A stretch of DNA of 64,000 nt, from assembly GCF_001746295.1 (NCBI RefSeq), contig NZ_MJAH01000009.1:198565-262564 (forward strand), written 5' to 3'. The stretch is from Streptomyces sp. LUP47B (GTDB lineage Bacteria; Actinomycetota; Actinomycetes; Streptomycetales; Streptomycetaceae). A model generated the notes under the pieces. The model did not search any database. It had not been told where the DNA came from and worked only from the letters and a program-made list of their open reading frames with translations. Shown here in pieces: positions 23,140 to 34,607 of this stretch. The position numbers were made by a program, and so were the translations under genes. Numbering within the stretch: position 1 is the first letter of the stretch; each line of letters opens with the position of its first letter.

Positions 23140-23169
23140 TTGCTTGACAGGGATCCGGTCACGTACGCT
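23140..23169 (+). promoter_or_regulatory. Promoter for rplJL
   Basis: TTGCTT (23140-23145), an 18-base spacer and TACGCT (23164-23169). A better-looking TTGACA starts at 23144 but would leave a spacer of only 14. The same -10 sequence, TACGCT, is used before rpsL. Confidence 0.5.
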
Positions 23170-23177
23170 CCTACAGA

Positions 23178-23347
23178 AGCCAAAGACCGCTGGTCGTTGC
23201 TGTGTTCTCGCAAGAGGGTGCAGTGGCCGAAGGATCCGCTGAACCGCGGACGACCCGCGCAGGTGAATGTGGAAGTCGCTCCTGGACCACATGCATTACG
23301 TATGTGATGCCGGTCGAGCTACGCCCCGTGCGCCTGCGCCGGGGCGT
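23178..23347 (+). promoter_or_regulatory. Ribosomal protein L10-type mRNA leader with terminal hairpin
   Basis: A structured leader of about 170 bases precedes rplJ. It ends in ACGCCCC - 13 bases - GGGGCGT (23321-23347), a GC-rich 7-bp stem followed by TTCGTTTGTT, which can work as an attenuator. L10 or the L10(L12)4 complex is known to bind such leaders and repress rplJL in many bacteria. The position and the downstream genes support this; the binding motif itself was not matched to a model. Confidence 0.65.
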
Positions 23348-23405
23348 TTCGTTTGTTCAGCCCCTTCTGAGCGGTCCTCATCACCCGGAAGGAGGCCGAC
23401 GCTCT

Positions 23406-23936
23406 ATGGCAAGGCCCGACAAGGCTGCCGCGGTAGCCGAGCTGACGGAGCAGTTCCGCAGCTCGAACGCCGCCGTGCTGACCGAGTACCGGGGTCTCAC
23501 CGTGGCGCAGCTCAAGACGCTGCGTCGTTCGCTCGGTGAGAACGCCCAGTACGCCGTGGTGAAGAACACGCTGACCAAGATTGCGGCCAACGAGGCCGGG
23601 ATCACGACGCTCGACGACCTGTTCAACGGTCCGACGGCGGTCGCCTTCGTCACCGGTGACCCGGTGGAGTCGGCCAAGGGTCTTCGTGACTTCGCCAAGG
23701 ACAACCCGAACCTCGTCATCAAGGGCGGTGTCCTTGACGGCAAGGCGCTGTCCGCCGACGAGATCAAGAAGCTTGCGGACCTCGAGTCCCGCGAGGTTCT
23801 GCTCGCCAAGCTGGCGGGCGCCTTCAAGGGCAAGCAGACTCAGGCTGCTCAGGTCTTCCAGGCGCTCCCGTCGAAGCTCGTCCGCACCGTGGACGCGCTT
23901 CGTGCCAAGCAGGGCGAGCAGGGCGGTGCCGAGTAA
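23406..23936 (+). CDS. rplJ: 50S ribosomal protein L10
   Basis: 176-residue base of the ribosomal stalk, holding L7/L12 dimers on its C-terminal helix and binding 23S rRNA with L11. Conserved segments: RPDKAAAVAELTEQFRSSNA, LTEYRGLTVAQLKTLRRSL, VVKNTLTKIAANEAG and the C-terminal helix VDALRAKQGEQGGAE. ATG 23406 follows GGAAGGAGG. It is probably autoregulated at the leader upstream. rplL follows 126 bases downstream in the same transcript. Confidence 0.97.
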   Translation: MARPDKAAAVAELTEQFRSSNAAVLTEYRGLTVAQLKTLRRSLGENAQYAVVKNTLTKIAANEAGITTLDDLFNGPTAVAFVTGDPVESAKGLRDFAKDNPNLVIKGGVLDGKALSADEIKKLADLESREVLLAKLAGAFKGKQTQAAQVFQALPSKLVRTVDALRAKQGEQGGAE

Positions 23937-24062
23937 CTCGGCTCCCGAAATGATCGCTGCCTGAGGCGTCCCGCCTGAGGTGACGGTCGTCGCGGGCCGA
24001 ACGTACGCCCGCCAGACATGTACATACCGGCACCAGCCGAATTAGTGGAAGGATCGCCCATC

Positions 24063-24443
24063 ATGGCGAAGCTCAGCCAGGAAGACCTGCTCGCGCAGTT
24101 CGAGGAGATGACCCTCATCGAGCTCTCCGAGTTCGTGAAGGCCTTCGAGGAGAAGTTCGACGTCACCGCCGCCGCCGCGGTTGCCGCCGCCCCCGCCGGC
24201 CCGGCCGCCGTTGCCGAGGCCCCGGAGGAGCAGGACGAGTTCGACGTCATCCTCACCGGCGCCGGCGAGAAGAAGATCCAGGTCATCAAGGTCGTGCGTG
24301 AGCTGACCTCCCTGGGTCTGAAGGAGGCCAAGGACCTCGTGGACGGCGCCCCGAAGCCCGTTCTCGAGAAGGTCGCCAAGGACGCCGCCGAGAAGGCCGC
24401 CGAGTCCCTCAAGGGCGCCGGCGCCTCCGTCGAGGTCAAGTAA
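24063..24443 (+). CDS. rplL: 50S ribosomal protein L7/L12
   Basis: 126-residue stalk protein that recruits and stimulates translational GTPases. The N-terminal dimer domain (AKLSQEDLLAQFEEMTLIEL), the Ala/Pro-rich flexible hinge (AAAAVAAAPAGPAAVAEAPE), and the C-terminal factor-binding domain (EFDVILTGAGEKKIQVIKVV) are all clear. ATG 24063 follows GGAAGG; the 15-codon longer reading is not conserved. It is co-transcribed with rplJ. Confidence 0.97.
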   Translation: MAKLSQEDLLAQFEEMTLIELSEFVKAFEEKFDVTAAAAVAAAPAGPAAVAEAPEEQDEFDVILTGAGEKKIQVIKVVRELTSLGLKEAKDLVDGAPKPVLEKVAKDAAEKAAESLKGAGASVEVK

Positions 24444-24486
24444 CACCTCTCACAGGTCCCGCTGGATCTGTAACGCGCAAGCACTG

Positions 24487-24520
24487 AAGAGCGATCATCC
24501 ATCCGGGTGGTCGCTCTTCG
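24487..24520 (+). terminator. Hairpin between rplL and rpoB (attenuator or processing site)
   Basis: GAAGAGCGATCATCC and GGGTGGTCGCTCTTC form a stem of about 15 bp with one or two mismatches, 44 bases after rplL, with no clean T-run. In many bacteria this interval carries a partial terminator or an RNase III site that lowers rpoB expression relative to rplL. Confidence 0.7.
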
Positions 24521-25004
24521 GCGTTCCTGGGGGCGCGGCCACGGTTACCTTGCCGCTTCCGGGGCGGGGGGTATGGTGATCTTCGTCGTGTCTCCCGAAC
24601 GCCCTGGTTCGGGCTGGGGGGCCTTGACGAACCGCACGCAGCGCGCAATTCTCAGGACGCGTCGCCAGAACGGTCCGAATCCGAGGCATGGATCGGCGAC
24701 GAAGAGGGCAGTATCAACGTGCGTTGAGGGCAAGCATGCCGAGGACGTTGAGGGCAGCGAGAGTTTTTGAAGACTGGGCAGAAAAGCAGGGCTGGACATC
24801 AGTGCGCCAACTGGCTACACTGACCCTTTGCGCTGCCTGTTAGCTGCCCCCTGCCCGTCACCAGGGGTCTGCCCTCGCCTCAGCATCGATGATCGGACCA
24901 TTTCTGAGCTGGCCTTTCGGCCGAATCGGAGATACCTGTCTCTGTGCCGTGGATGAGGGTCCGGGGAGCGCGTAGTGAGTCCGAGCCCTCGGAAGGACCC
25001 CCTC
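24521..25004 (+). promoter_or_regulatory. rpoB upstream region with promoter at 24793-24821
   Basis: A gene-free interval of about 480 bases. TGGACA (24793-24798), a 17-base spacer and TACACT (24816-24821) form a good housekeeping-type promoter about 184 bases before the rpoB start, so rpoBC has its own promoter as well as read-through from rplJL. The remaining leader contains no open frame that I can support. Confidence 0.6.
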
Positions 25005-28000
25005 TTGGCCGCCTCGCGCACTGCCTCGACCGCGAATACGAACAACGCCGCCAGCACCGCCCCGCTGCGCATCTCTTTTGCAAAGATCAAGGAGCCTCTC
25101 GAGGTTCCCAACCTGCTCGCGCTGCAGACCGAGAGCTTTGACTGGCTGCTCGGGAACACCGCCTGGCAGAGTCGGGTCGAGGAGGCTCTGGAGTCAGGTC
25201 AGGACGTCCCCACCAAGTCCGGTCTGGAGGAGATCTTCGAGGAGATCTCCCCGATCGAGGACTTCTCCGGGTCGATGTCGCTGACGTTCCGTGACCACCG
25301 TTTCGAGCCGCCGAAGAACAGCATCGACGAGTGCAAGGACCGCGACTTCACGTACGCGGCCCCGCTCTTCGTGACGGCCGAGTTCACCAACAACGAGACC
25401 GGCGAGATCAAGTCCCAGACGGTCTTCATGGGCGACTTCCCGCTCATGACCCACAAGGGCACCTTCGTCATCAACGGCACCGAGCGTGTCGTGGTGTCGC
25501 AGCTGGTCCGCTCGCCGGGCGTCTACTTCGACTCCTCCATCGACAAGACGTCCGACAAGGACATCTTCTCCGCCAAGATCATCCCCTCCCGGGGTGCCTG
25601 GCTGGAGATGGAGATCGACAAGCGCGACATGGTCGGTGTCCGTATCGACCGCAAGCGCAAGCAGTCCGTCACCGTGCTCCTGAAGGCTCTCGGCTGGACC
25701 ACCGAGCAGATCCTCGAGGAGTTCGGCGAGTACGAGTCGATGCGCGCCACCCTGGAGAAGGACCACACCCAGGGCCAGGACGACGCGCTGCTCGACATCT
25801 ACCGCAAGCTGCGTCCGGGTGAGCCCCCGACCCGTGAGGCCGCGCAGACGCTGCTCGAGAACCTCTACTTCAACCCCAAGCGCTACGACCTCGCCAAGGT
25901 CGGCCGTTACAAGGTCAACAAGAAGCTGGGTGCGGAGGCTCCGCTGGACGCGGGCATCCTGACCGTCGAGGACATCATCTCGACGATCAAGTACCTGGTG
26001 AAGCTGCACGCGGGCGAGACCGAGACGGTCGGCGACAGCGGCACGAACATCGTCGTCGAGACCGACGACATCGACCACTTCGGCAACCGTCGTCTGCGCA
26101 GCGTCGGCGAGCTCATCCAGAACCAGGTCCGCACGGGTCTGGCTCGTATGGAGCGCGTCGTGCGTGAGCGCATGACGACTCAGGACGTCGAGGCGATCAC
26201 GCCGCAGACCCTGATCAACATCCGGCCGGTCGTCGCCTCCATCAAGGAGTTCTTCGGCACCAGCCAGCTGTCGCAGTTCATGGACCAGAACAACCCGCTG
26301 TCGGGTCTCACCCACAAGCGCCGTCTGTCGGCTCTTGGCCCGGGTGGTCTCTCCCGTGAGCGGGCCGGCTTCGAGGTCCGTGACGTGCACCCGTCCCACT
26401 ACGGACGCATGTGCCCGATCGAGACGCCCGAAGGCCCGAACATCGGTCTGATCGGTTCGCTCGCCTCCTACGGCCGCGTCAACGCGTTCGGCTTCGTGGA
26501 GACGCCGTACCGCAAGGTCGTCGAGGGCATCGTCACCGACGACGTCGACTACCTCACGGCCGACGAGGAGGACCGCTTCGTCATCGCGCAGGCCAACGCC
26601 ACGCTCGACGACGACATGCGCTTCACCGAGGGCCGCGTCCTGGTCCGCCGTCGTGGCGGCGAGGTCGACTACGTCCCCGGTGACGACGTGGACTACATGG
26701 ACGTCTCGCCGCGCCAGATGGTGTCGGTCGCGACCGCCATGATCCCGTTCCTTGAGCACGACGACGCCAACCGTGCCCTGATGGGCGCGAACATGATGCG
26801 TCAGGCCGTACCGCTGATCAAGTCCGAGGCCCCGCTCGTCGGCACCGGCATGGAGTACCGCTCCGCCGTCGACGCCGGTGACGTGGTCAAGGCCGAGAAG
26901 GCGGGTGTGGTCCAGGAGGTCTCCGCGGACTACATCACCACCGCCAACGACGACGGCACGTACATCACGTACCGCCTGGCCAAGTTCGCCCGCTCCAACC
27001 AGGGCACCTCGGTCAACCAGAAGGTCATCATCGACGAGGGCGACCGCGTCATCGAGGGCCAGGTCCTCGCCGACGGCGCGGCCACCGAGAACGGCGAGAT
27101 GGCGCTCGGCAAGAACCTGCTCGTGGCGTTCATGCCGTGGGAGGGTCACAACTACGAGGACGCGATCATCCTGTCGCAGCGCCTCGTGCAGGACGACGTC
27201 CTCTCCTCGATCCACATCGAGGAGCACGAGGTCGACGCCCGTGACACCAAGCTCGGCCCCGAGGAGATCACCCGGGACATCCCGAACGTCTCCGAGGAGG
27301 TCCTCGCCGACCTCGACGAGCGCGGCATCATCCGTATCGGTGCCGAGGTCGTCGCCGGCGACATCCTCGTCGGCAAGGTCACGCCCAAGGGCGAGACCGA
27401 GTTGACGCCGGAGGAGCGCCTGCTGCGCGCGATCTTCGGTGAGAAGGCCCGTGAGGTCCGTGACACCTCGCTGAAGGTGCCGCACGGCGAGATCGGCAAG
27501 GTCATCGGCGTCCGCGTCTTCGACCGTGAAGAGGGCGACGAGCTGCCGCCGGGCGTGAACCAGCTGGTTCGTGTCTACGTGGCGCAGAAGCGCAAGATCA
27601 CCGACGGTGACAAGCTCGCCGGCCGGCACGGCAACAAGGGTGTCATCTCCAAGATCCTGCCCATCGAGGACATGCCGTTCCTCGAGGACGGGACCCCGGT
27701 CGACATCATCCTCAACCCGCTCGGTGTGCCGTCCCGAATGAACCCGGGACAGGTTCTGGAGATCCACCTCGGCTGGCTCGCCAGCCGCGGCTGGGACGTC
27801 TCCGGGCTCGCCGAGGACTGGGCGGAGCGGCTCCAGGTGATCGGCGCCGACCAGGTCGCCCCGGGCACCAACGTCGCCACCCCGGTGTTCGACGGTGCGC
27901 GTGAGGACGAGCTCGCGGGTCTGCTGAACCACACCATCCCGAACCGCGACGGCGAGCGCATGGTGCAGCCGACCGGTAAGGCGAGGCTGTTCGACGGCCG

Positions 28001-28490
28001 CTCCGGCGAGCCGTTCCCGGAGCCGATCTCGGTCGGCTACATGTACATCCTCAAGCTCCACCACCTGGTCGACGACAAGCTCCACGCCCGTTCGACCGGT
28101 CCGTACTCGATGATCACCCAGCAGCCGCTGGGTGGTAAGGCCCAGTTCGGTGGCCAGCGCTTCGGTGAGATGGAGGTGTGGGCGCTGGAGGCATACGGCG
28201 CCGCCTACGCCCTCCAGGAGCTGCTGACCATCAAGTCCGACGACGTCACCGGCCGCGTGAAGGTCTACGAGGCCATCGTCAAGGGCGAGAACATCCCCGA
28301 GCCCGGCATCCCCGAGTCCTTCAAGGTGCTCATCAAGGAGATGCAGTCCCTGTGCCTCAACGTGGAGGTGCTGTCCTCGGACGGCATGTCCATCGAGATG
28401 CGCGACACCGACGAGGACGTCTTCCGCGCGGCGGAAGAGCTCGGCATCGACCTGTCCCGGCGCGAGCCGAGCAGCGTCGAAGAGGTCTGA
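25005..28490 (+). CDS. rpoB: DNA-directed RNA polymerase subunit beta
   Basis: 1161-residue beta subunit. TTG 25005 is taken as the start because GGAAGGA lies 7 bases before it and because the resulting length and N-terminus match what I recall for S. coelicolor RpoB; an in-frame GTG 30 bases upstream lacks these. The rifampicin region (about residues 418-446) reads SQLSQFMDQNNPLSGLTHKR then RLSALGPGGL, with Asp, His and Ser at the main resistance positions, so it looks drug-sensitive. Other conserved blocks: MCPIETPEGPNIGLIGSLAS, LAGRHGNKGVISKILP and the C-terminal ARSTGPYSMITQQPLGGKAQ. rpoC follows after 100 bases. Confidence 0.98.
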   Translation: MAASRTASTANTNNAASTAPLRISFAKIKEPLEVPNLLALQTESFDWLLGNTAWQSRVEEALESGQDVPTKSGLEEIFEEISPIEDFSGSMSLTFRDHRFEPPKNSIDECKDRDFTYAAPLFVTAEFTNNETGEIKSQTVFMGDFPLMTHKGTFVINGTERVVVSQLVRSPGVYFDSSIDKTSDKDIFSAKIIPSRGAWLEMEIDKRDMVGVRIDRKRKQSVTVLLKALGWTTEQILEEFGEYESMRATLEKDHTQGQDDALLDIYRKLRPGEPPTREAAQTLLENLYFNPKRYDLAKVGRYKVNKKLGAEAPLDAGILTVEDIISTIKYLVKLHAGETETVGDSGTNIVVETDDIDHFGNRRLRSVGELIQNQVRTGLARMERVVRERMTTQDVEAITPQTLINIRPVVASIKEFFGTSQLSQFMDQNNPLSGLTHKRRLSALGPGGLSRERAGFEVRDVHPSHYGRMCPIETPEGPNIGLIGSLASYGRVNAFGFVETPYRKVVEGIVTDDVDYLTADEEDRFVIAQANATLDDDMRFTEGRVLVRRRGGEVDYVPGDDVDYMDVSPRQMVSVATAMIPFLEHDDANRALMGANMMRQAVPLIKSEAPLVGTGMEYRSAVDAGDVVKAEKAGVVQEVSADYITTANDDGTYITYRLAKFARSNQGTSVNQKVIIDEGDRVIEGQVLADGAATENGEMALGKNLLVAFMPWEGHNYEDAIILSQRLVQDDVLSSIHIEEHEVDARDTKLGPEEITRDIPNVSEEVLADLDERGIIRIGAEVVAGDILVGKVTPKGETELTPEERLLRAIFGEKAREVRDTSLKVPHGEIGKVIGVRVFDREEGDELPPGVNQLVRVYVAQKRKITDGDKLAGRHGNKGVISKILPIEDMPFLEDGTPVDIILNPLGVPSRMNPGQVLEIHLGWLASRGWDVSGLAEDWAERLQVIGADQVAPGTNVATPVFDGAREDELAGLLNHTIPNRDGERMVQPTGKARLFDGRSGEPFPEPISVGYMYILKLHHLVDDKLHARSTGPYSMITQQPLGGKAQFGGQRFGEMEVWALEAYGAAYALQELLTIKSDDVTGRVKVYEAIVKGENIPEPGIPESFKVLIKEMQSLCLNVEVLSSDGMSIEMRDTDEDVFRAAEELGIDLSRREPSSVEEV

Positions 28491-28590
28491 CGGGAGTCCG
28501 GCCGGAGGACCTGGTGAGGAACCTCCGGCCGGCCCCTGGACCCCCGTTTCAGACCCCAAGACTTACAACCCTGAGAGGGATTGACGCATA

Positions 28591-32490
<3,900 letters not shown>

Positions 32491-32510
32491 GGCCTGCGTC
32501 TGAACGACTG

Positions 32511-32549
32511 AAGGGCGGTCACCCCGTTTCGTACGGGGTGGCCGCCCTT
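32511..32549 (+). terminator. Terminator of rpoBC
   Basis: AAGGGCGGTCACCCC and GGGGTGGCCGCCCTT pair over 15 bp with one G:T-type mismatch around a 9-base loop, 21 bases after the rpoC stop. Confidence 0.92.
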
Positions 32550-32729
32550 CGGCGTGCCGACCGTCAGGAGGGCTCTGAGAGCGGCTCGACGGCCCTGCGG
32601 TCGCCGGGAGCCCCGCGGGGGCGCCGACGCTCGCAGCTTGGCGTACCGGTCGAGGAGGACGGTGACCCGTCCGGGCGTTTCCCGTTGGGGGAGCGGGAAC
32701 CTGTCCCGGTATCGGGGCGTTGGAGCATC

Positions 32730-33389
32730 ATGGAGGCATTCGACCGCCCAGGGGGTGCTCCTGTGTCGCAACCGTCGTGGCAAGCATGGCAGGGCAAGGA
32801 CGAGTCGCCGTCAGGGCCGGGCAGAGACGGTCCGGTGGCTCGGCCCTGGACCGGCGCGCACAGCCCCGTCGCGCGCCCCTGGCCCGCGTATCCCGCCCCG
32901 CAGGCACTGCCGAGCGCCTCCGCCATGCTCGCCTCCCACGCGGACCGTGAGCGGGCCGTCGATGTGCTCAGGGCCGGCTACGGGGAGGGGCGGTTGGAGA
33001 AGGACGAGTTCGACAAGCGGGTGGAGCGGGCGTACGGGGCGAGGACCGTCGGGGAGCTGGCGCTGCTCGTGTCCGATCTGCCGCTCGGGCCCATGCCCCA
33101 CCCGGCGCCCGTCACCGCCGTACCGCGGACGTTCCTGCCCGCCCCGCGGCCGCGGGCGAACGGGAAGGCGGTCGGAGCCGCGGTGTGCGGGCTGCTGTGC
33201 GTGCCGACCTTCGGGTTCACCGGGATCCCGGCGGTGATCCTCGGACACGCGGCGCGGGCCGAGATCGAGCGGACGGGAGAGGGCGGTGACGGGCTCGCGC
33301 TGACCGGGCTCGTGTTCGGCTGGCTGTCGATCGCCGCGTGGTCGGTCGTGATGACGCTGCTGATCGCGGTGGGCCTCGCCTCCGGCTGA
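32730..33389 (+). CDS. DUF1707 and DUF4190 domain membrane protein
   Basis: 219-residue protein. A Pro/Ala-rich N-terminus is followed by a DUF1707 (SHOCT-like) domain at about residues 70-120: ASHADRERAVDVLRAGYGEG then RLEKDEFDKRVERAYGARTV. The C-terminal third is a DUF4190-type double hairpin with two transmembrane helices (AVCGLLCVPTFGFTGIPAVI and LTGLVFGWLSIAAWSVVM). Function is unknown; similar Streptomyces proteins are envelope-associated. The start is ambiguous: ATG 32730 (GGAG 4 bases away) or GTG 32763 (AGGGGG 8 bases away). It sits between rpoC and rpsL. Confidence 0.8.
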   Translation: MEAFDRPGGAPVSQPSWQAWQGKDESPSGPGRDGPVARPWTGAHSPVARPWPAYPAPQALPSASAMLASHADRERAVDVLRAGYGEGRLEKDEFDKRVERAYGARTVGELALLVSDLPLGPMPHPAPVTAVPRTFLPAPRPRANGKAVGAAVCGLLCVPTFGFTGIPAVILGHAARAEIERTGEGGDGLALTGLVFGWLSIAAWSVVMTLLIAVGLASG

Positions 33390-33499
33390 GTACCGCGAGA
33401 AGACGTCGCCCGCGCGTGTGCGCCATGTGAAATCGAAGATCATCCACGGCGTAGGGGCTTGACACCGACGCATCGAGAGGTTGCGCTCGTCCATCTGTT

Positions 33500-33528
33500 T
33501 TGACCGCAGCGAGTCAGCTGGGTACGCT
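33500..33528 (+). promoter_or_regulatory. Promoter of the str operon (rpsL-rpsG-fusA)
   Basis: TTGACC (33500-33505), a 17-base spacer and TACGCT (33523-33528), 196 bases upstream of rpsL. A TTGACA at 33459 lacks a matching -10. The gene-free interval 33390-33723 thus holds a promoter and a long leader. Confidence 0.65.
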
Positions 33529-33648
33529 CAGACCTTGTGCCTGGGGTGTGCCCTGGCTCCCGTGCGTGCCTTCAACCGCACTAGGGGAGCCTCGAGCGGC
33601 CACCGCAATCTGCGCCCTTTTCGCCTCGCGGCGGGAGTCCGCCGGATT

Positions 33649-33678
33649 CGACACACCCGACCGCGTGGGTCGGCGAAG
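33649..33678 (+). promoter_or_regulatory. Shared ribosomal-operon leader element, rpsL copy
   Basis: A 30-base element identical to that at 56404-56433 except at its seventh base. Its core is a stem-loop CCGACC-GCGTG-GGTCGG (33657-33673), followed by CGAAG. It lies 46 bases before the rpsL start codon. Confidence 0.75.
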
Positions 33679-33723
33679 TTCCAGGTTAGCTTTACCATTC
33701 GGCACACAGAAACCGGAGAAGTA

Positions 33724-34095
33724 GTGCCTACGATCCAGCAGCTGGTCCGGAAGGGCCGGCAGGACAAGGTCGAGAAGAACAAGACGCCCGCACTCGAGGG
33801 TTCCCCTCAGCGTCGTGGCGTCTGCACGCGTGTGTTCACGACCACCCCGAAGAAGCCGAACTCGGCCCTGCGTAAGGTCGCGCGTGTGCGTCTGACCAGC
33901 GGGATCGAGGTCACTGCTTACATTCCGGGTGAGGGACACAACCTGCAGGAGCACTCCATCGTGCTCGTGCGTGGCGGTCGTGTGAAGGACCTGCCCGGTG
34001 TTCGCTACAAGATCATCCGCGGTTCGCTTGACACCCAGGGTGTCAAGAACCGCAAGCAGGCCCGCAGCCGCTACGGCGCCAAGAAGGAGAAGTAG
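33724..34095 (+). CDS. rpsL: 30S ribosomal protein S12
   Basis: 123-residue decoding-centre protein. TTTPKKPNSALRKVARVRLT carries Lys43, and VLVRGGRVKDLPGVRYK carries Lys88, Pro91 and Gly92; all are wild type, so this copy predicts streptomycin sensitivity at the ribosome and no rpsL mutation of the kind used to raise antibiotic output. GTG 33724 is chosen because the conserved PTIQQLVRKGR begins there, although the frame stays open upstream to 33481. First gene of the str operon; rpsG begins 2 bases after its stop. Confidence 0.98.
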   Translation: MPTIQQLVRKGRQDKVEKNKTPALEGSPQRRGVCTRVFTTTPKKPNSALRKVARVRLTSGIEVTAYIPGEGHNLQEHSIVLVRGGRVKDLPGVRYKIIRGSLDTQGVKNRKQARSRYGAKKEK

Positions 34096-34097
34096 AA

Positions 34098-34568
34098 ATG
34101 CCTCGTAAGGGCCCCGCCCCGAAGCGCCCGGTCATCATCGACCCGGTCTACGGTTCTCCTCTGGTGACCTCCCTCATCAACAAGGTGCTGCTGAACGGCA
34201 AGCGCTCCACCGCCGAGCGCATCGTGTACGGCGCCATGGAGGGCCTGCGCGAGAAGACCAGCAACGACCCGGTCATCACGCTGAAGCGCGCGCTGGAGAA
34301 CATCAAGCCGACCCTCGAGGTCAAGTCCCGCCGTGTCGGTGGCGCGACCTACCAGGTCCCGATCGAGGTCAAGCCGGGCCGTGCGAACACGCTCGCCCTG
34401 CGCTGGCTGGTCGGTTACTCCCGCGCCCGTCGCGAGAAGACCATGACCGAGCGTCTGCTCAACGAGCTTCTCGACGCTTCGAACGGCCTCGGTGCGGCCG
34501 TCAAGAAGCGCGAGGACACCCACAAGATGGCCGAGTCCAACAAGGCCTTCGCGCACTACCGCTGGTAG
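34098..34568 (+). CDS. rpsG: 30S ribosomal protein S7
   Basis: 156-residue primary 16S rRNA-binding protein that nucleates assembly of the 30S head and contacts E-site tRNA. The S7 signature lies at about residues 20-46 (PLVTSLINKVLLNGKRSTAE). Standard length and C-terminus (NKAFAHYRW). It begins 2 bases after rpsL, so it is translationally linked. In many bacteria S7 is the autogenous repressor of the str operon. Confidence 0.98.
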   Translation: MPRKGPAPKRPVIIDPVYGSPLVTSLINKVLLNGKRSTAERIVYGAMEGLREKTSNDPVITLKRALENIKPTLEVKSRRVGGATYQVPIEVKPGRANTLALRWLVGYSRARREKTMTERLLNELLDASNGLGAAVKKREDTHKMAESNKAFAHYRW

Positions 34569-34607
34569 TCGCAGACCCCATCGAGACCGAGAGAAGACCG
34601 AAGCCTT

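Noticed and set aside
26250..26370. Rifamycin-resistant rpoB variant
   Set aside because: Asp, His and Ser at the three main resistance positions are the sensitive forms, and only one rpoB is in the window.
25194..28559. A 1121-residue open frame antisense to rpoB, and a similar 1070-residue one antisense to rpoC
   Set aside because: Long antisense frames are expected in high-GC coding DNA because stops are rare. They mirror rpoB and rpoC and have Leu/Val/Asp/Arg-skewed composition.
33481..33723. An N-terminal extension of S12 (81 codons upstream, in frame)
   Set aside because: S12 starts at PTIQQLVRKG in all known bacteria. The upstream frame crosses the promoter and the leader stem-loop.
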